64,000 nt of DNA from Streptomyces sp. NBC_01669. GTDB taxonomy: Bacteria; Actinomycetota; Actinomycetes; Streptomycetales; Streptomycetaceae. The notes beneath the pieces were generated by a model. The model was not told the DNA's origin and did not search any database. It worked only from the letters and a program-made list of their open reading frames with translations. The stretch is from the NCBI RefSeq assembly GCF_026339735.1, contig NZ_JAPEQG010000001.1, positions 7,625,001 through 7,689,000 of the forward strand, read 5' to 3'. A program made the translations under genes and the position numbers. Below, piece by piece: positions 30,415 through 39,158 of this stretch (the first letter of the stretch is position 1; each line of letters begins with the position of its first letter).

Positions 30415-31035
30415 ATGCGTTCACATGGACACGAGCATGAGCACGGACATGGGCACTGCGGGCCCGGTCATCACGGTCGGGGCGACTTCGAGGGCCGCCG
30501 GGCCGCATTCGGACAGTTCGGTCCGCCGTTCGGTGGTGGCCCGTTCGGTGGTGGCCCCTTCGGCGGGGGGCGCGGTCGCGGCGGCGGCCGGGGGAGGGCG
30601 CGGCGCGGTGACGTACGCGCTTCGATCCTGGCGCTGCTGAAGGACCGGCCGATGCATGGGTACGAGATGATCCAGGAGATCGGCGAGCGCAGTGGCGGGG
30701 CCTGGCGGCCCAGCCCCGGCTCGGTCTACCCGACCCTCCAGCTGCTGGAGGACGAGGGGCTGATCGTCAGCGCGAGCGAGGGCGGCAAGAAGCTGTTCAC
30801 GCTCACCGACGCCGGCCGTACCGAGGCGGAATCCGGGCCCGACGCGCCCTGGGAAGAGGTCGGCCGCGGGGTCGACTGGGAGAGCGTCAACGAGATCCGG
30901 CAGGCCGGCTTCGGTCTGATGGAGGCGTTCGGTCAGGTCTGGAAGACCGGCTCGGCCGATCAGCGACAGAAGGCGCTGTCGGTGATCAATGACGCGCGGA
31001 AGAAGCTCTATCTGATCCTTGCCGACGAGCACTGA
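30415..31035 (+). CDS. PadR-family transcriptional regulator with His/Gly-rich N-terminus
   Basis: 206 aa. The first 70 residues are unusual: a histidine-rich stretch (SHGHEHEHGHGHCGPGHHGR), possibly metal-binding, then glycine/phenylalanine repeats (FGGGPFGGGPFGGG). A PadR winged-helix follows (VRASILALLKDRPMHGYEMI ... PSPGSVYPTLQLLEDEGLI) and then a helical dimerisation tail. The ATG 30415 has GAAGGAG 7 nt upstream; open frame further upstream covers the operator and is rejected. PadR proteins commonly repress efflux genes, but no adjacent target is obvious. Confidence 0.87.
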   Translation: MRSHGHEHEHGHGHCGPGHHGRGDFEGRRAAFGQFGPPFGGGPFGGGPFGGGRGRGGGRGRARRGDVRASILALLKDRPMHGYEMIQEIGERSGGAWRPSPGSVYPTLQLLEDEGLIVSASEGGKKLFTLTDAGRTEAESGPDAPWEEVGRGVDWESVNEIRQAGFGLMEAFGQVWKTGSADQRQKALSVINDARKKLYLILADEH

Positions 31036-31064
31036 CCCGAGGGGTGGTCCCGACGGGTGTGGTG

Positions 31065-31099
31065 CGAAGGGCCCTGTGGCTGAGCCGCGGGGCCCTTCG
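31065..31099. terminator. Terminator between padR-like and SRPBCC genes
   Basis: Stem CGAAGGGCCC / GGGCCCTTCG with an inner GGC/GCC pairing, in the gap between two convergent genes. Confidence 0.75.
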
Positions 31100-31114
31100 T
31101 TCGTCCAGTGGTGG

Positions 31115-31546
31115 TCAGGCGGCGACCAGGCCGCCCAGTTTGCGCAGCGACTCGACGAGTGCCGCGGTCGCCGAGTCCTTGAGTTTGCCCGCCATCAGAG
31201 AGACCGCGGCTCCGGTGAACTCTCCGTCGATCCGGACCGTGGTGGCATCGCCGTCGGGTGTCAGTGAGTAGCGCATCGCCAGATTGACGCCCATCGGCCC
31301 CTTGCCCCGGGTGGTCAGCAGCCGGGTGGTCTCCAGTTCCGCCACGGTCCAGGTCACCTCGGCGGGAAAGCCCATGAGCTTCATGTTCTCCTCGTAGGTG
31401 GCCGCGAGTTCGAGTGTGGCCGGGCCGCCCTTGGGGAAGCTGGTGTGGGTGGCGTTCCACTGGCCGTACGCGGTGAAGTCCGTCAGCTGGGCCCAGACCT
31501 TCTCGGCCGGCGCTTCGATACGCGCTTCGGCACTGACTTCGGCCAT
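31115..31546 (-). CDS. SRPBCC-family protein (polyketide cyclase/dehydrase-like)
   Basis: 143 aa with the START/Bet-v1-like pattern: AEARIEAPAEKVWAQLTDFT at the start, central beta strands, and a long C-terminal helix (GKLKDSATAALVESLRKLGG). Such proteins bind hydrophobic ligands. Homologues of this type are widespread in Streptomyces outside biosynthetic clusters. GAAGGGG lies 7 nt before the ATG. Confidence 0.84.
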   Translation of the reverse strand: MAEVSAEARIEAPAEKVWAQLTDFTAYGQWNATHTSFPKGGPATLELAATYEENMKLMGFPAEVTWTVAELETTRLLTTRGKGPMGVNLAMRYSLTPDGDATTVRIDGEFTGAAVSLMAGKLKDSATAALVESLRKLGGLVAA

Positions 31547-32064
31547 GCGACCACCCCTTCTCGTCGGGTTACGGTGTCGCGGAACGTAGCCGCAGTGGCG
31601 AGAACATTCAATACTGATGACCCGTCAGATTTGATCGGTCGGTGCTGTGCGCCAGATCGGTGCCGCGTCGAACCGGTCGCAGGCGCGGGGGTGCGGGCCG
31701 TCGTCGTGGCAGTGGAACGCCGCCCGGAACAGGTCGGCGGGCAGGGGGCACGGAGAGCGAGGGCCCGGTGGACGTGCTCACGTCCGTCGATCGCCGGCAG
31801 GGCGGCCGACCGGCTCACCTCTGCTGCTTCCTTCCGGCCGCCCTGCACGTGGTGTGGCGTGGGGGATGTGTGCGGGACGGCTCGCGGTTCTTCGGGCAGA
31901 GCAGGGCAAGGCGGCGCGCGCCGTTTCCGGCAATCGGATCCGCGAATGGCGGGATCTCATCCGTAAGGAGGAGGAACCGCTCTGGTGTCCCCAACTTCGG
32001 TGGGATGCGTAAATGGGCCCCTCCGGGGATGCTCGGGCGCCCCGGGACTGATGGGGTGAGAGGT

Positions 32065-32616
32065 GTGCAAAACCGGACGCCGCGGATTCCTCAGCAGCCC
32101 GCACCGAACCGTGCTGAACTCGGAGCCAGACTCACCGATGAGCTGGCCTCGGTGGTGACGGGTGCCCGCAGGCGCGCTCTGCGCGACGGCGACCGGCAGA
32201 TCGACACGGCTCATCTGCTGCATTCCCTCATCGAGTCGGATCCCGAGGTCCGCACTGCCTTCGAGGGCGGACCGGAGCTCGCGAAGGTGCTCGGCTACCT
32301 CGTGCAGCGCTCCATCGGTTACGGGCTTCGCTGGCAGGGCACCGTGGAGGACTCCGGCGCGATTCCGGTGGTCACTGGGGTGGTTGCCGAGGCAGGGGAC
32401 GCGAGGGTGGAGGGCTGGTCGCCCTCGGCTCTGTCGGCGATGGCCGGTGCCAGGGAGCGCGCGGAGCTGCGCGGGGACGTGCGGGCCGGAGGACTCGATC
32501 TGCTCGCGGCACTGGCCGCCGACCCGGAGTGCAGGGCTGTCGAGGTGCTGGAGCGGGCGGGTGTCGACGCGGTGCAGCTCGCCGGTCGGATCATCAATCT
32601 GCCGGGCGGGGACTGA
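32065..32616 (+). CDS. Clp N-terminal (double-repeat) domain protein
   Basis: 183 aa: QNRTPRIPQQPAPNRAELGA, then two Clp-N repeats (LTDELASVVTGARRRALRDG...TAHLLHSLIESDP and LSAMAGARERAELRGDVRAG...LLAALAADPECRA). There is no ATPase domain, so it may act as a stand-alone substrate or adaptor module; this is inference. The GTG start follows the conserved N-terminus of relatives. The frame is open back to 31642, but the upstream part is not conserved and lies in a promoter region. Confidence 0.78.
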   Translation: MQNRTPRIPQQPAPNRAELGARLTDELASVVTGARRRALRDGDRQIDTAHLLHSLIESDPEVRTAFEGGPELAKVLGYLVQRSIGYGLRWQGTVEDSGAIPVVTGVVAEAGDARVEGWSPSALSAMAGARERAELRGDVRAGGLDLLAALAADPECRAVEVLERAGVDAVQLAGRIINLPGGD

Positions 32617-32639
32617 CGGCTTCTCGTCGCGCGGGCGCC

Positions 32640-32815
32640 TCGGCGCGGCGGATGCATGACCAGAGCCGGGTCGACGCCCGCCGAAGCCGCCACGGCCCGG
32701 ATGGTCGTGCGCTCGAAGCCTTTCTCCGCGAACAGCTCCCGGGCGTCGGTGAGGATGCGCGTCTCGATGGCTCGGCGACGGTCGGCACGCGAGGTGCGAG
32801 GGGCGGGTCACGGCG
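32640..32815 (-). pseudogene. TetR-family regulator remnant (N-terminal HTH only)
   Basis: Translates as RRRAIETRILTDARELFAEK, GFERTTIRAVAASAGVDPAL, VMH, a clear TetR DNA-binding segment. A stop lies upstream with no start codon between, and the ligand-binding C-terminal domain is missing, replaced by the neighbouring Clp-N gene. Decayed gene. Confidence 0.7.
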
Positions 32816-32901
32816 GTCAGGGGCCAAGGTGGTATCGGAGTGTTACGTGCGACAGTGGTCACCGGGGTGACGCTCATGACGGCAGCTGTCATGATGTGCC
32901 G

Positions 32902-33909
32902 ATGCACGCGTCTCAGGGGAGAAGCGCCGGCCTGGGACTAGCCCTGGCCTCGGCGTTCGCATTCGGTGGTTCCGGGGTGGCGGCCAAGCCGCTGATCGAG
33001 GCAGGGCTCGACCCGCTTCATGTGGTGTGGCTACGGGTGACGGGTGCCGCCCTCGTCATGCTTCCCGTGGCGTGGCGCCACCGGGATCTCGTACGCAGCC
33101 GTCCCGTGCTGCTCCTGGGCTTCGGGCTGCTCGCCGTCGCGGGCGTCCAGGCCTGCTATTTCGCCGCGATCTCCCGCATCCCTGTCGGTGTCGCGCTGCT
33201 CGTCGAATATCTGGCGCCCGCGCTCGTCCTCGGCTGGGTCCGGTTCGTGCAGCGCCGTCCCGTCACCCGGGCCGCCGCGGTCGGCGTCGTTCTCGCGGTC
33301 GGCGGTCTCGCCTGCGTGGTCGAGGTGTGGTCCGGGCTGAGCTTCGATGCCGTCGGGCTGCTGCTTGCCCTCGGTGCCGCCTGCTGCCAGGTCGGCTACT
33401 TCGTCCTCTCCGACCCGGGGAGCGGGGACACGGCGGGCGTGGAGCCTCCGCATCCGGTCGGCGTCATCGCGTACGGACTGCTGATCGGTGCGGCCGTCCT
33501 CACGGTGGTGGCGCGGCCCTGGGGGATGGACTGGTCGGTCCTCGGAGGCCGCACCGGCATGAACGGCACGGAGGTTCCCGCCTGGTTGCTGCTCGGCTGG
33601 ATCGTGCTGCTCGCCACCGTGATCGCCTATGTCACCGGCGTGATCTCGGTGCGGCTGCTGTCTCCTGCGGTGGCGGGTGTCGTCGCCTGTCTGGAGGCGG
33701 TCATCGCCACCGTGCTCGCCTGGGTGCTGCTCGGGGAACATCTCGCAGCGCCGCAGCTCATCGGCGGCGCCATGGTGCTGATCGGTGCGTTCATCGCCCA
33801 GTCGTCGACGCCCAAGGCCCCCTCCGGGCCCGTCGCGTCGGGGCTGGGCGGGGGTGGCGGCCGGGATGCCGTCGAGGGCGAGTTGTCCGCCCGCGGCGCG
33901 GCCACGTAA
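32902..33909 (+). CDS. EamA-family (DMT) transporter
   Basis: 335 aa with ten predicted membrane helices in two EamA halves (LGLALASAFAFGGSGVAAKP, then VVWLRVTGAALVMLPVAW, and LLGWIVLLATVIAYVTGVIS ... CLEAVIATVLAWVLLGEH). It is an exporter of amino acids or metabolites by family. The ATG 32902 begins MHASQGRSAGLGL; upstream frame is rejected. A proline/glycine-rich hydrophilic tail follows the last helix. Confidence 0.87.
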   Translation: MHASQGRSAGLGLALASAFAFGGSGVAAKPLIEAGLDPLHVVWLRVTGAALVMLPVAWRHRDLVRSRPVLLLGFGLLAVAGVQACYFAAISRIPVGVALLVEYLAPALVLGWVRFVQRRPVTRAAAVGVVLAVGGLACVVEVWSGLSFDAVGLLLALGAACCQVGYFVLSDPGSGDTAGVEPPHPVGVIAYGLLIGAAVLTVVARPWGMDWSVLGGRTGMNGTEVPAWLLLGWIVLLATVIAYVTGVISVRLLSPAVAGVVACLEAVIATVLAWVLLGEHLAAPQLIGGAMVLIGAFIAQSSTPKAPSGPVASGLGGGGGRDAVEGELSARGAAT

Positions 33910-33974
33910 TGTGCCGATCATGCATCTCACCGTGCTTCCGCCGCCTGCCGCCTAGCGCGGGCGGCCACTCCTGA
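33909..33974 (+). CDS. Possible leader peptide, Cys-rich short ORF
   Basis: A 21-codon ORF, MCRSCISPCFRRLPPSAGGH plus Ser, starts at the end of the first EamA gene. A second short frame (MHLTVLPPPAA, ATG 33920) overlaps it. They lie about 90 nt before the next EamA gene, where an attenuator would be. No ribosome site is convincing. Listed only as a candidate leader. Confidence 0.25.
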   Translation: MCRSCISPCFRRLPPSAGGHS

Positions 33975-34067
33975 CGAAGGCCGGGCTCGGGAAGTCCCCG
34001 AGCGGATCGTCGCTGCCCGCGTGCCGAGCCGAGCGACCACCATCTGTCTTCCTCAGGAGAAGTGCAC

Positions 34068-35024
34068 GTGTCGAATCCTGCTTCCCGCCTGCCCGTCGGG
34101 CGGAGCCTGTTCTATCTGATCGTCGCCGGGGTGGCCTGGGGGACCGCAGGGGCTGCCGCCTCGCTGATCTTCCGGGTCAGCGATCTCGGTCCTCTCGCCC
34201 TCTCGTTCTGGCGCTGCGTCGGTGGTCTCGTGCTGCTGCTCGCCGCGCTCGTGCTGCGGCCGCGACGCGCAGCCGTCCCCGCCGAGTCGCGGCGGCGCCG
34301 CCTGCTGCGCATCCTCGGGACCGGCGTCGGCCTCACCGTGTTCCAGAGCGCGTACTTCGCGGCCGTCGAGGCGACCGGTCTCGCGGTCGGCACCGTCGTC
34401 ACGCTCGGGGCCGGGCCCGTGCTCATCGCCGTCGGCGCGCGGCTGGCCATGGGGGAGCGCCTCGGCGGCGGAGGGCTCGCCGCGGTGCTGGGCGCGCTCG
34501 CCGGGCTCGCCGTGCTGGTGCTCGGTGGCGAGGGCGCCGCGGTGCGTCCTGCCGGGGTCGCGCTGGCGCTGCTCTCCGCCTCCGGATATGCCGCCATCAC
34601 CCTGCTGACCCGGTGGCTCGGCCGCGACGGCGGCGGCTCGGACCCGCTCGCCACCAGCGCGTGGGCCTTCGGGATCGGGGCGCTCGGGCTGCTGCCGATG
34701 GCGGCTGCGGAAGGACTTGTGCCGCACACCGCGGACGCCGCCCAAGTGGTGTGGCTGCTGGTGTACGTGGCGGCCGTCCCCACCGCGCTCGCCTACGCGC
34801 TCTACTTCGCGGGCGCCGCGGTGGTGCGGGCCACTACGGTGTCCGTGATCATGCTGCTGGAACCGGTGAGTGCCGCGGTCATCGCCGTCGTCGTGCTCGG
34901 GGAGCAGCTCACCACGGCCACGGTGGTCGGCACACTGCTGCTCCTCACGGCGGTGGCGGGGCTCGCCGTCGCCGAGACGCGCAGTGCGGCGAGCACCCGC
35001 CGCCGGGCGGCCGTTCCCGCCTGA
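34068..35024 (+). CDS. EamA-family (DMT) transporter
   Basis: 318 aa, ten membrane helices, two EamA repeats ([20 protein letters not shown] ... [37 protein letters not shown] ... [20 protein letters not shown]). GTG 34068 has AGGAGA 7 nt upstream, so it is preferred to GTG 34062. It is the second of two tandem EamA genes, which are not close paralogues. Confidence 0.87.
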   Translation: MSNPASRLPVGRSLFYLIVAGVAWGTAGAAASLIFRVSDLGPLALSFWRCVGGLVLLLAALVLRPRRAAVPAESRRRRLLRILGTGVGLTVFQSAYFAAVEATGLAVGTVVTLGAGPVLIAVGARLAMGERLGGGGLAAVLGALAGLAVLVLGGEGAAVRPAGVALALLSASGYAAITLLTRWLGRDGGGSDPLATSAWAFGIGALGLLPMAAAEGLVPHTADAAQVVWLLVYVAAVPTALAYALYFAGAAVVRATTVSVIMLLEPVSAAVIAVVVLGEQLTTATVVGTLLLLTAVAGLAVAETRSAASTRRRAAVPA

Positions 35025-35031
35025 CTGTGCC

Positions 35032-35062
35032 GGGGGGCGGCCACCGGTGGTGGCCGCCCCCC
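35032..35062. terminator. Terminator between EamA and FMN-oxidase-like genes
   Basis: A perfect 14-bp stem (GGGGGGCGGCCACC / GGTGGCCGCCCCCC) with a 3-nt loop between convergent genes. Confidence 0.82.
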
Positions 35063-35069
35063 GGGGGCA

Positions 35070-35765
35070 TCAGAGAACGGTCAGATAGTCGGGCACGGCG
35101 ATGACCGGATCGAGGTCGTCCGACGGCTGGGGCGCACGGTAGCCGCGGGCCAGCGGAACCACGCCCGCCCAGTGCGGCAGCGCGAGATCGTCCGGATCGT
35201 CGTTCGGGCCGCCGGTGCGCACCTTCGCGGAGACCTCGTCGAGGTCCAGCCGGATCACGGCCGTCGCGGCGAGTTCCTTGGCGTTCGCCGGGCGGGAGTC
35301 CGCGGTCCGGCCCGGGACGACGTGGTCGACGATCGCGTCGAGCGCGGTACGCCGCTCCTCCGGATCGGTCACCGTGCGGGCGATGCCGTGCACCACCACG
35401 GAGCGGTAGTTGATCGAGTGGTGGAAGGCGGAGCGGGCCAGTACCAGCCCGTCGACATGCGTCACCGTGAGGCAGACGGACAGGCCGGGGTCCGTCTCGC
35501 CGGCCTGCCGAAGCGGCCGCGAGCCGGTCGAGCCGTGTACGTACAGCCGCTCGCCGATCCGGCCGAAGAGTGTGGGCAGGACGACCGGTGCGCCGTCGCG
35601 GACGAAGCCGAGATGGCAGAGGTAGGCCTCGTCGAGTATCGAGTGGACCAGCTCCCGGTCGTACGAGGCCCGCTCCCGGGAGCGGGTCGGGACGGTCCGC
35701 TCGGTCGGTTCGTACGGGGCTGCCGCCTCCGGGCCCGTGGTCTGCGGCGGTGCGGTGTCCGGCAT
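35070..35765 (-). CDS. Pyridoxamine 5'-phosphate oxidase-like FMN-binding protein
   Basis: 231 aa. It has the split-barrel flavin fold with HLGFVRDGAPVVLPTLFGRI, GERLYVHGSTGSRPLR, SVCLTVTHVDGLVLARSAFH and HSINYRSVVVHGIA. The C-terminal extension is typical of the actinobacterial nitroimidazole-resistance-like group. The ATG at 35765 has GGAG 6 nt upstream; ATG 35777 is the alternative. It is divergent from the MocR-type gene, a pairing that suggests vitamin B6-linked metabolism. Confidence 0.84.
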   Translation of the reverse strand: MPDTAPPQTTGPEAAAPYEPTERTVPTRSRERASYDRELVHSILDEAYLCHLGFVRDGAPVVLPTLFGRIGERLYVHGSTGSRPLRQAGETDPGLSVCLTVTHVDGLVLARSAFHHSINYRSVVVHGIARTVTDPEERRTALDAIVDHVVPGRTADSRPANAKELAATAVIRLDLDEVSAKVRTGGPNDDPDDLALPHWAGVVPLARGYRAPQPSDDLDPVIAVPDYLTVL

Positions 35766-35777
35766 GGCCAACTCCAT

Positions 35778-35789
35778 TGCACTAGTGCA
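35778..35789. promoter_or_regulatory. Divergent operator, 12-bp palindrome
   Basis: The perfect palindrome TGCACTAGTGCA lies between the two divergent genes, followed by CATAAT (a -10-like box for the plus strand) and a half-site-like GTGCTAG inside the first MocR codons. Probably bound by the MocR-type regulator. Confidence 0.6.
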
Positions 35790-35794
35790 TAATC

Positions 35795-37132
35795 ATGTTT
35801 GTGCTAGAAGAGTATCGGATCGTCGGGCGGCGTGCATCGGAGATTGCCGCGAGTGTCGAGCGAGCGGTCGGGTCGGGCGAGCTCGCGCCCGGGCAAGTGC
35901 TGCCGCCCATGCGGGAGTTGGCGGCCCGGCTGGAGGTCAATCCGAATACGGTCGCGGCCGCCTACCGCACCCTTCGCGAGCGCGGGGTGATCGAGACGGC
36001 CGGCCGCCGGGGGAGCCGGGTGCGTCCGCGCCCCGCCAGTACGGCGCGTGGCTCGCTCCGGGTCGAGGCGCCGCCCGGGGCGCGTGATCTGGGAGAGGGG
36101 AACCCTGATCCGGCGTTGCTGCCACCACTGGACGAGGCGTTCGCGGCGGCCACGCGGGCGTATGCGGAGCGGCCGGGGATGTACGGAGAAGTGCCGGTGG
36201 ACCCGGAGTTCGCCGCTCTGGCGCGCGCCGCCCTCGACGCAGACGGGGTGCCGGCCGGGCCTGTGGCCGTCGCCTCCGGATCCCTGGACGCGATCGAGCG
36301 GGTGCTGGTCGCCCATCTCAAGCCCGGTGACGCGGTCGCCGTCGAGGACCCCGGCTGGGGCTCCCTGCTCGATCTCGTACCGGCGCTGGGTCTGCGTCCC
36401 GTGCCGATCCCCGTGGACGACGAGGGGCCACTGCCCGACGCCGTCGACGAGGCGCTGAGCGCCGGTGCCCGTGCGCTTGTGGTGACCGACCGTGCGCAGA
36501 ACCCGACAGGTGCCGCTGTCGGGGCGGCGCGCGCCGCGGACTTGCGCCGCGTTCTCGCCGGTCACCGCGGAGTGCTGCTGATCGAGGACGATCACGGACA
36601 CGCCATCGTCGATCTGCCGCTGCACCCGCTGGCGGGTGTCACGGACCGGTGGGCGTTCGTGCGGTCGGTCGCCAAGGCGTACGGGCCCGATCTGCGGGTT
36701 GCCGTGCTGACCGGGGACCCGGTCACGGTCGACCGGGTCCTGGGGCGGCAGGGGCTGGGGCCCGGCTGGGTCAGCAGGCTGCTGCAGCGGGCGGTGGCGC
36801 ACCTGCTGACCTCGGGCGCCGTCGACACCGGCGCGGTCGCCCGGTCGTACGGGGAGCGGCGGGACGCGCTCGTCCGGGCGCTGAAGGAGCGCGGTGTCGA
36901 GGCGCACGGCCGCAGCGGTATGAATGTGTGGGTGCCGGTGAGCGACGAGACCGGGACCGTCGCCAGGCTGCTGGGCGCGGGCTGGGCGGTGGCGCCCGGG
37001 GCGCGGTTCCGGGTCGCCGCACCCCAGGGGGTCCGGCTCACCGTGTCACCGCTCACCGCGGCCGACATCGAGCCGCTGGCGGATGCGGTGGCGGCAGCGG
37101 CCGGACCGCTACGCCCGTTGAATTACGGCTGA
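35795..37132 (+). CDS. MocR/PdxR-type GntR regulator with aminotransferase domain
   Basis: 445 aa. The N-terminal GntR winged-helix (SVERAVGSGELAPGQVLPPM, RELAARLEVNPNTVAAAYRT) is joined by a linker to a fold-type I aminotransferase domain with the PLP region VVTDRAQNPTGA and the lysine in RSVAKAYGPDLR. Such hybrids sense PLP or PLP-bound amines. The start has almost no 5' leader, and CATAAT sits 1 nt before it, so the mRNA may be leaderless or start at GTG 35801. Its end overlaps the EamA gene by 10 nt, tail to tail. Confidence 0.88.
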   Translation: MFVLEEYRIVGRRASEIAASVERAVGSGELAPGQVLPPMRELAARLEVNPNTVAAAYRTLRERGVIETAGRRGSRVRPRPASTARGSLRVEAPPGARDLGEGNPDPALLPPLDEAFAAATRAYAERPGMYGEVPVDPEFAALARAALDADGVPAGPVAVASGSLDAIERVLVAHLKPGDAVAVEDPGWGSLLDLVPALGLRPVPIPVDDEGPLPDAVDEALSAGARALVVTDRAQNPTGAAVGAARAADLRRVLAGHRGVLLIEDDHGHAIVDLPLHPLAGVTDRWAFVRSVAKAYGPDLRVAVLTGDPVTVDRVLGRQGLGPGWVSRLLQRAVAHLLTSGAVDTGAVARSYGERRDALVRALKERGVEAHGRSGMNVWVPVSDETGTVARLLGAGWAVAPGARFRVAAPQGVRLTVSPLTAADIEPLADAVAAAAGPLRPLNYG

Positions 37133-38130
37133 GCCGGGTGGCGTTCGGTGGTCCGACGGGACGGGGCGAGCGGTCCGGGCTTGGGCTTACGGGCTCTGCT
37201 CTGGGTCAGGGCGGCGCCCGCCAGGACGATCAGGGCGCCGACCGGGGTGTTCCAGGTCAGCTGTTCGCCGAGCAGGGCGACCCCGGCTGCGGTGGCGATG
37301 ACCGGAATGAAGTACGTGACCATCTGTGCGGTCGTCGGTCCGACCTCCTGGACCAGGCCGTACTGCATCAGCACCGCAAGGCCCGTACCGAGCGCCCCCA
37401 GCGCGACGACGGCGAGCGTCGGCAGCAGGGGGAAGCCGTCCGGGGCCGACGTGAACAGAGGGGTGACCAGGGCGATCTGCACGGTGCCGAGGAAGAGCTG
37501 GCTGCCGGTCAGGGCGAGGGTGGACGACCCGCTGCCCGACAGGGTCCTGCGGACGTAGATCCAGCCGACCGGGTAGCTGAGGGAGGCGAGGAGCGCCATC
37601 GCCGTGCCGCTGAAGTCCAGCCCGGAGAAGCCCTGCCAGGCGCCCAGCACCGTCAGCACACCGAGGAAGCCGAGACCGAGTCCCGCCACGCGGCGACGGG
37701 TCGGCCGGTCCTCGGACAGCGCGACGAGGGACAGTGCCATGCCCCACAGCGGCGAGGTGGCGTTGCAGATGCCGGCCAGCGTCGACGGGATGGTCAGTTC
37801 GGAGTAGGCGAAGAGCGAGAACGGCAGCGCGTTGAGGAAGAACGCGGCGACGGCGAGATGGCCCCAGGTGCGGGCGGTGCGCGGCAGCCGCTCACGGCGC
37901 ACCACCATGGCGACGGCCAGCACCGCCGTCCCCGACAGCAGTCGGCCGAGCGTCACCTGGAACGGGGCGTACCCCTCGGTGCCCACCTTGATCAGGAGAA
38001 AGCTGAAGCCCCAGATGAGCGAGAGCGCCGCGAAGCGGATCCGCCAGTCCAGTGCGGGGCGGCGTGCGGAGGAGGGAGCGGGGACACCGGTCGCCCGGGT
38101 GGGGGCGGCGGTCGCGGTGGGGGCGGTCAT
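37123..38130 (-). CDS. EamA-family (DMT) transporter
   Basis: 335 aa: a threonine/alanine-rich start, then ten helices (IRFAALSLIWGFSFLLIKVG ... LGRLLSGTAVLAVAMVV; VGPTTAQMVTYFIPVIATAA ... VALLGEQL). By family an exporter. The ATG at 38130 is preferred; the longer frame to 38166 enters the divergent promoter. It faces a LysR gene across a 74-nt gap, so that LysR may control it. Confidence 0.87.
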   Translation of the reverse strand: MTAPTATAAPTRATGVPAPSSARRPALDWRIRFAALSLIWGFSFLLIKVGTEGYAPFQVTLGRLLSGTAVLAVAMVVRRERLPRTARTWGHLAVAAFFLNALPFSLFAYSELTIPSTLAGICNATSPLWGMALSLVALSEDRPTRRRVAGLGLGFLGVLTVLGAWQGFSGLDFSGTAMALLASLSYPVGWIYVRRTLSGSGSSTLALTGSQLFLGTVQIALVTPLFTSAPDGFPLLPTLAVVALGALGTGLAVLMQYGLVQEVGPTTAQMVTYFIPVIATAAGVALLGEQLTWNTPVGALIVLAGAALTQSRARKPKPGPLAPSRRTTERHPAQP

Positions 38131-38204
38131 GAGGACAACGATGACAACTTCAACCGCGTAGGACAAGTGAGACTTTGTGGGGCCCTTCGCGTAGCATTGC
38201 TTAC

Positions 38205-39134
38205 ATGTTGAACCTGGAGCGTCTGCGCACCCTGGACGCCCTCGCCCGCTTCGGTTCGGTGAGCGGCGCGGCCGAGGGCCTGCATGTCACCACGTCGGCG
38301 GTCTCCCAGCAGCTGGCCAAACTGGAGCGCGAAGTGGGGCAGCAGCTGCTCGCCAGGAACGGCCGCGGGGTCCGGCTCACCGACGCGGGCCGGCTGCTCG
38401 CCGATCATGCCGCGAGGATCCTGTCCCAGGTCGAGCTGGCCCAGTCCGACATCGAGGCCCAGCGCGGAGAGGTGGTGGGCGAGGTCCGGCTCGGCGCGTT
38501 TCCGACCGCCGCGCGCGGACTGTTCCCGGCGACGCTTGCCGCGCTGCGCGCGGACCACCCCGAACTGAAGGTGCGCACCGCCGAGTTGGAGCCGGAAGAC
38601 TGCATCCGTGCCGTGATGCGGGGCGATATCGATCTGGCGGTGGTGCTCGACTGGAGCAACAAGAGGCTGCCGGTCCCCGGCGGTCTGGCCATGGCCGAAC
38701 TGCTCGACGACGCACCGGACATCGCGATGCCGGCCGGTCACCCGCTCGCGGACCGGACGGAGGTGGATCTGGAGGACTTCGCCGACGACGACTGGATCTC
38801 CTGGCCGGAGGGCGAGTTCTGTCACGACTGGCTGATGTTCACGCTGCGCTCCAAAGGCATCGAGCCGCGCATCGCTCATCTCGCGGGCGAACACCACACC
38901 CAGCTCGCGCTGATCGCCGCCGGCGTGGGCGTCTGCGTGGCGCCCCGGCTGGGGCGGGGGGCGGTGCCGGACGGGGTGCGGCTCGTGCCCGTGCGGCAGA
39001 AGATGAGGCGGCACGTCCACGCCGTGTGGCGGGCGGACGCGGACCGCCGCCCGTCGATCAGGGCGGCGGTTGCGGCTCTGCGTGCGGCGGGCCGGGAGTT
39101 CGACGCTCCGTTGAACGGGGACGGCGCGGCCTGA
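38205..39134 (+). CDS. LysR-family transcriptional regulator
   Basis: 309 aa. The N-terminal HTH reads LERLRTLDALARFGSVSGAA and VTTSAVSQQLAKLEREVGQQ. The effector domain begins GEVRLGAFPTAARGLFPATL, with LAVVLDWSNKRLPVPGGL. The ATG 38205 follows a TAGCAT -10-like box by 7 nt, so translation is probably leaderless. ACAA-N7-TTTGT in the gap could be its operator. The likely target is the divergent EamA gene. Confidence 0.9.
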   Translation: MLNLERLRTLDALARFGSVSGAAEGLHVTTSAVSQQLAKLEREVGQQLLARNGRGVRLTDAGRLLADHAARILSQVELAQSDIEAQRGEVVGEVRLGAFPTAARGLFPATLAALRADHPELKVRTAELEPEDCIRAVMRGDIDLAVVLDWSNKRLPVPGGLAMAELLDDAPDIAMPAGHPLADRTEVDLEDFADDDWISWPEGEFCHDWLMFTLRSKGIEPRIAHLAGEHHTQLALIAAGVGVCVAPRLGRGAVPDGVRLVPVRQKMRRHVHAVWRADADRRPSIRAAVAALRAAGREFDAPLNGDGAA

Positions 39135-39158
39135 CCTCGTGACGGTGGGGCGGTGGAA

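Noticed and set aside
32319-32693. A minus-strand ORF continuing the TetR HTH remnant into the Clp-N gene
   Set aside because: Only the first segment is TetR-like; the rest is antisense to the Clp-N coding region.
36649-38211. A 520-codon plus-strand frame across the MocR 3' end and the EamA gene
   Set aside because: Low-complexity Arg/Gly/Gln translation, antisense to a clear EamA transporter.
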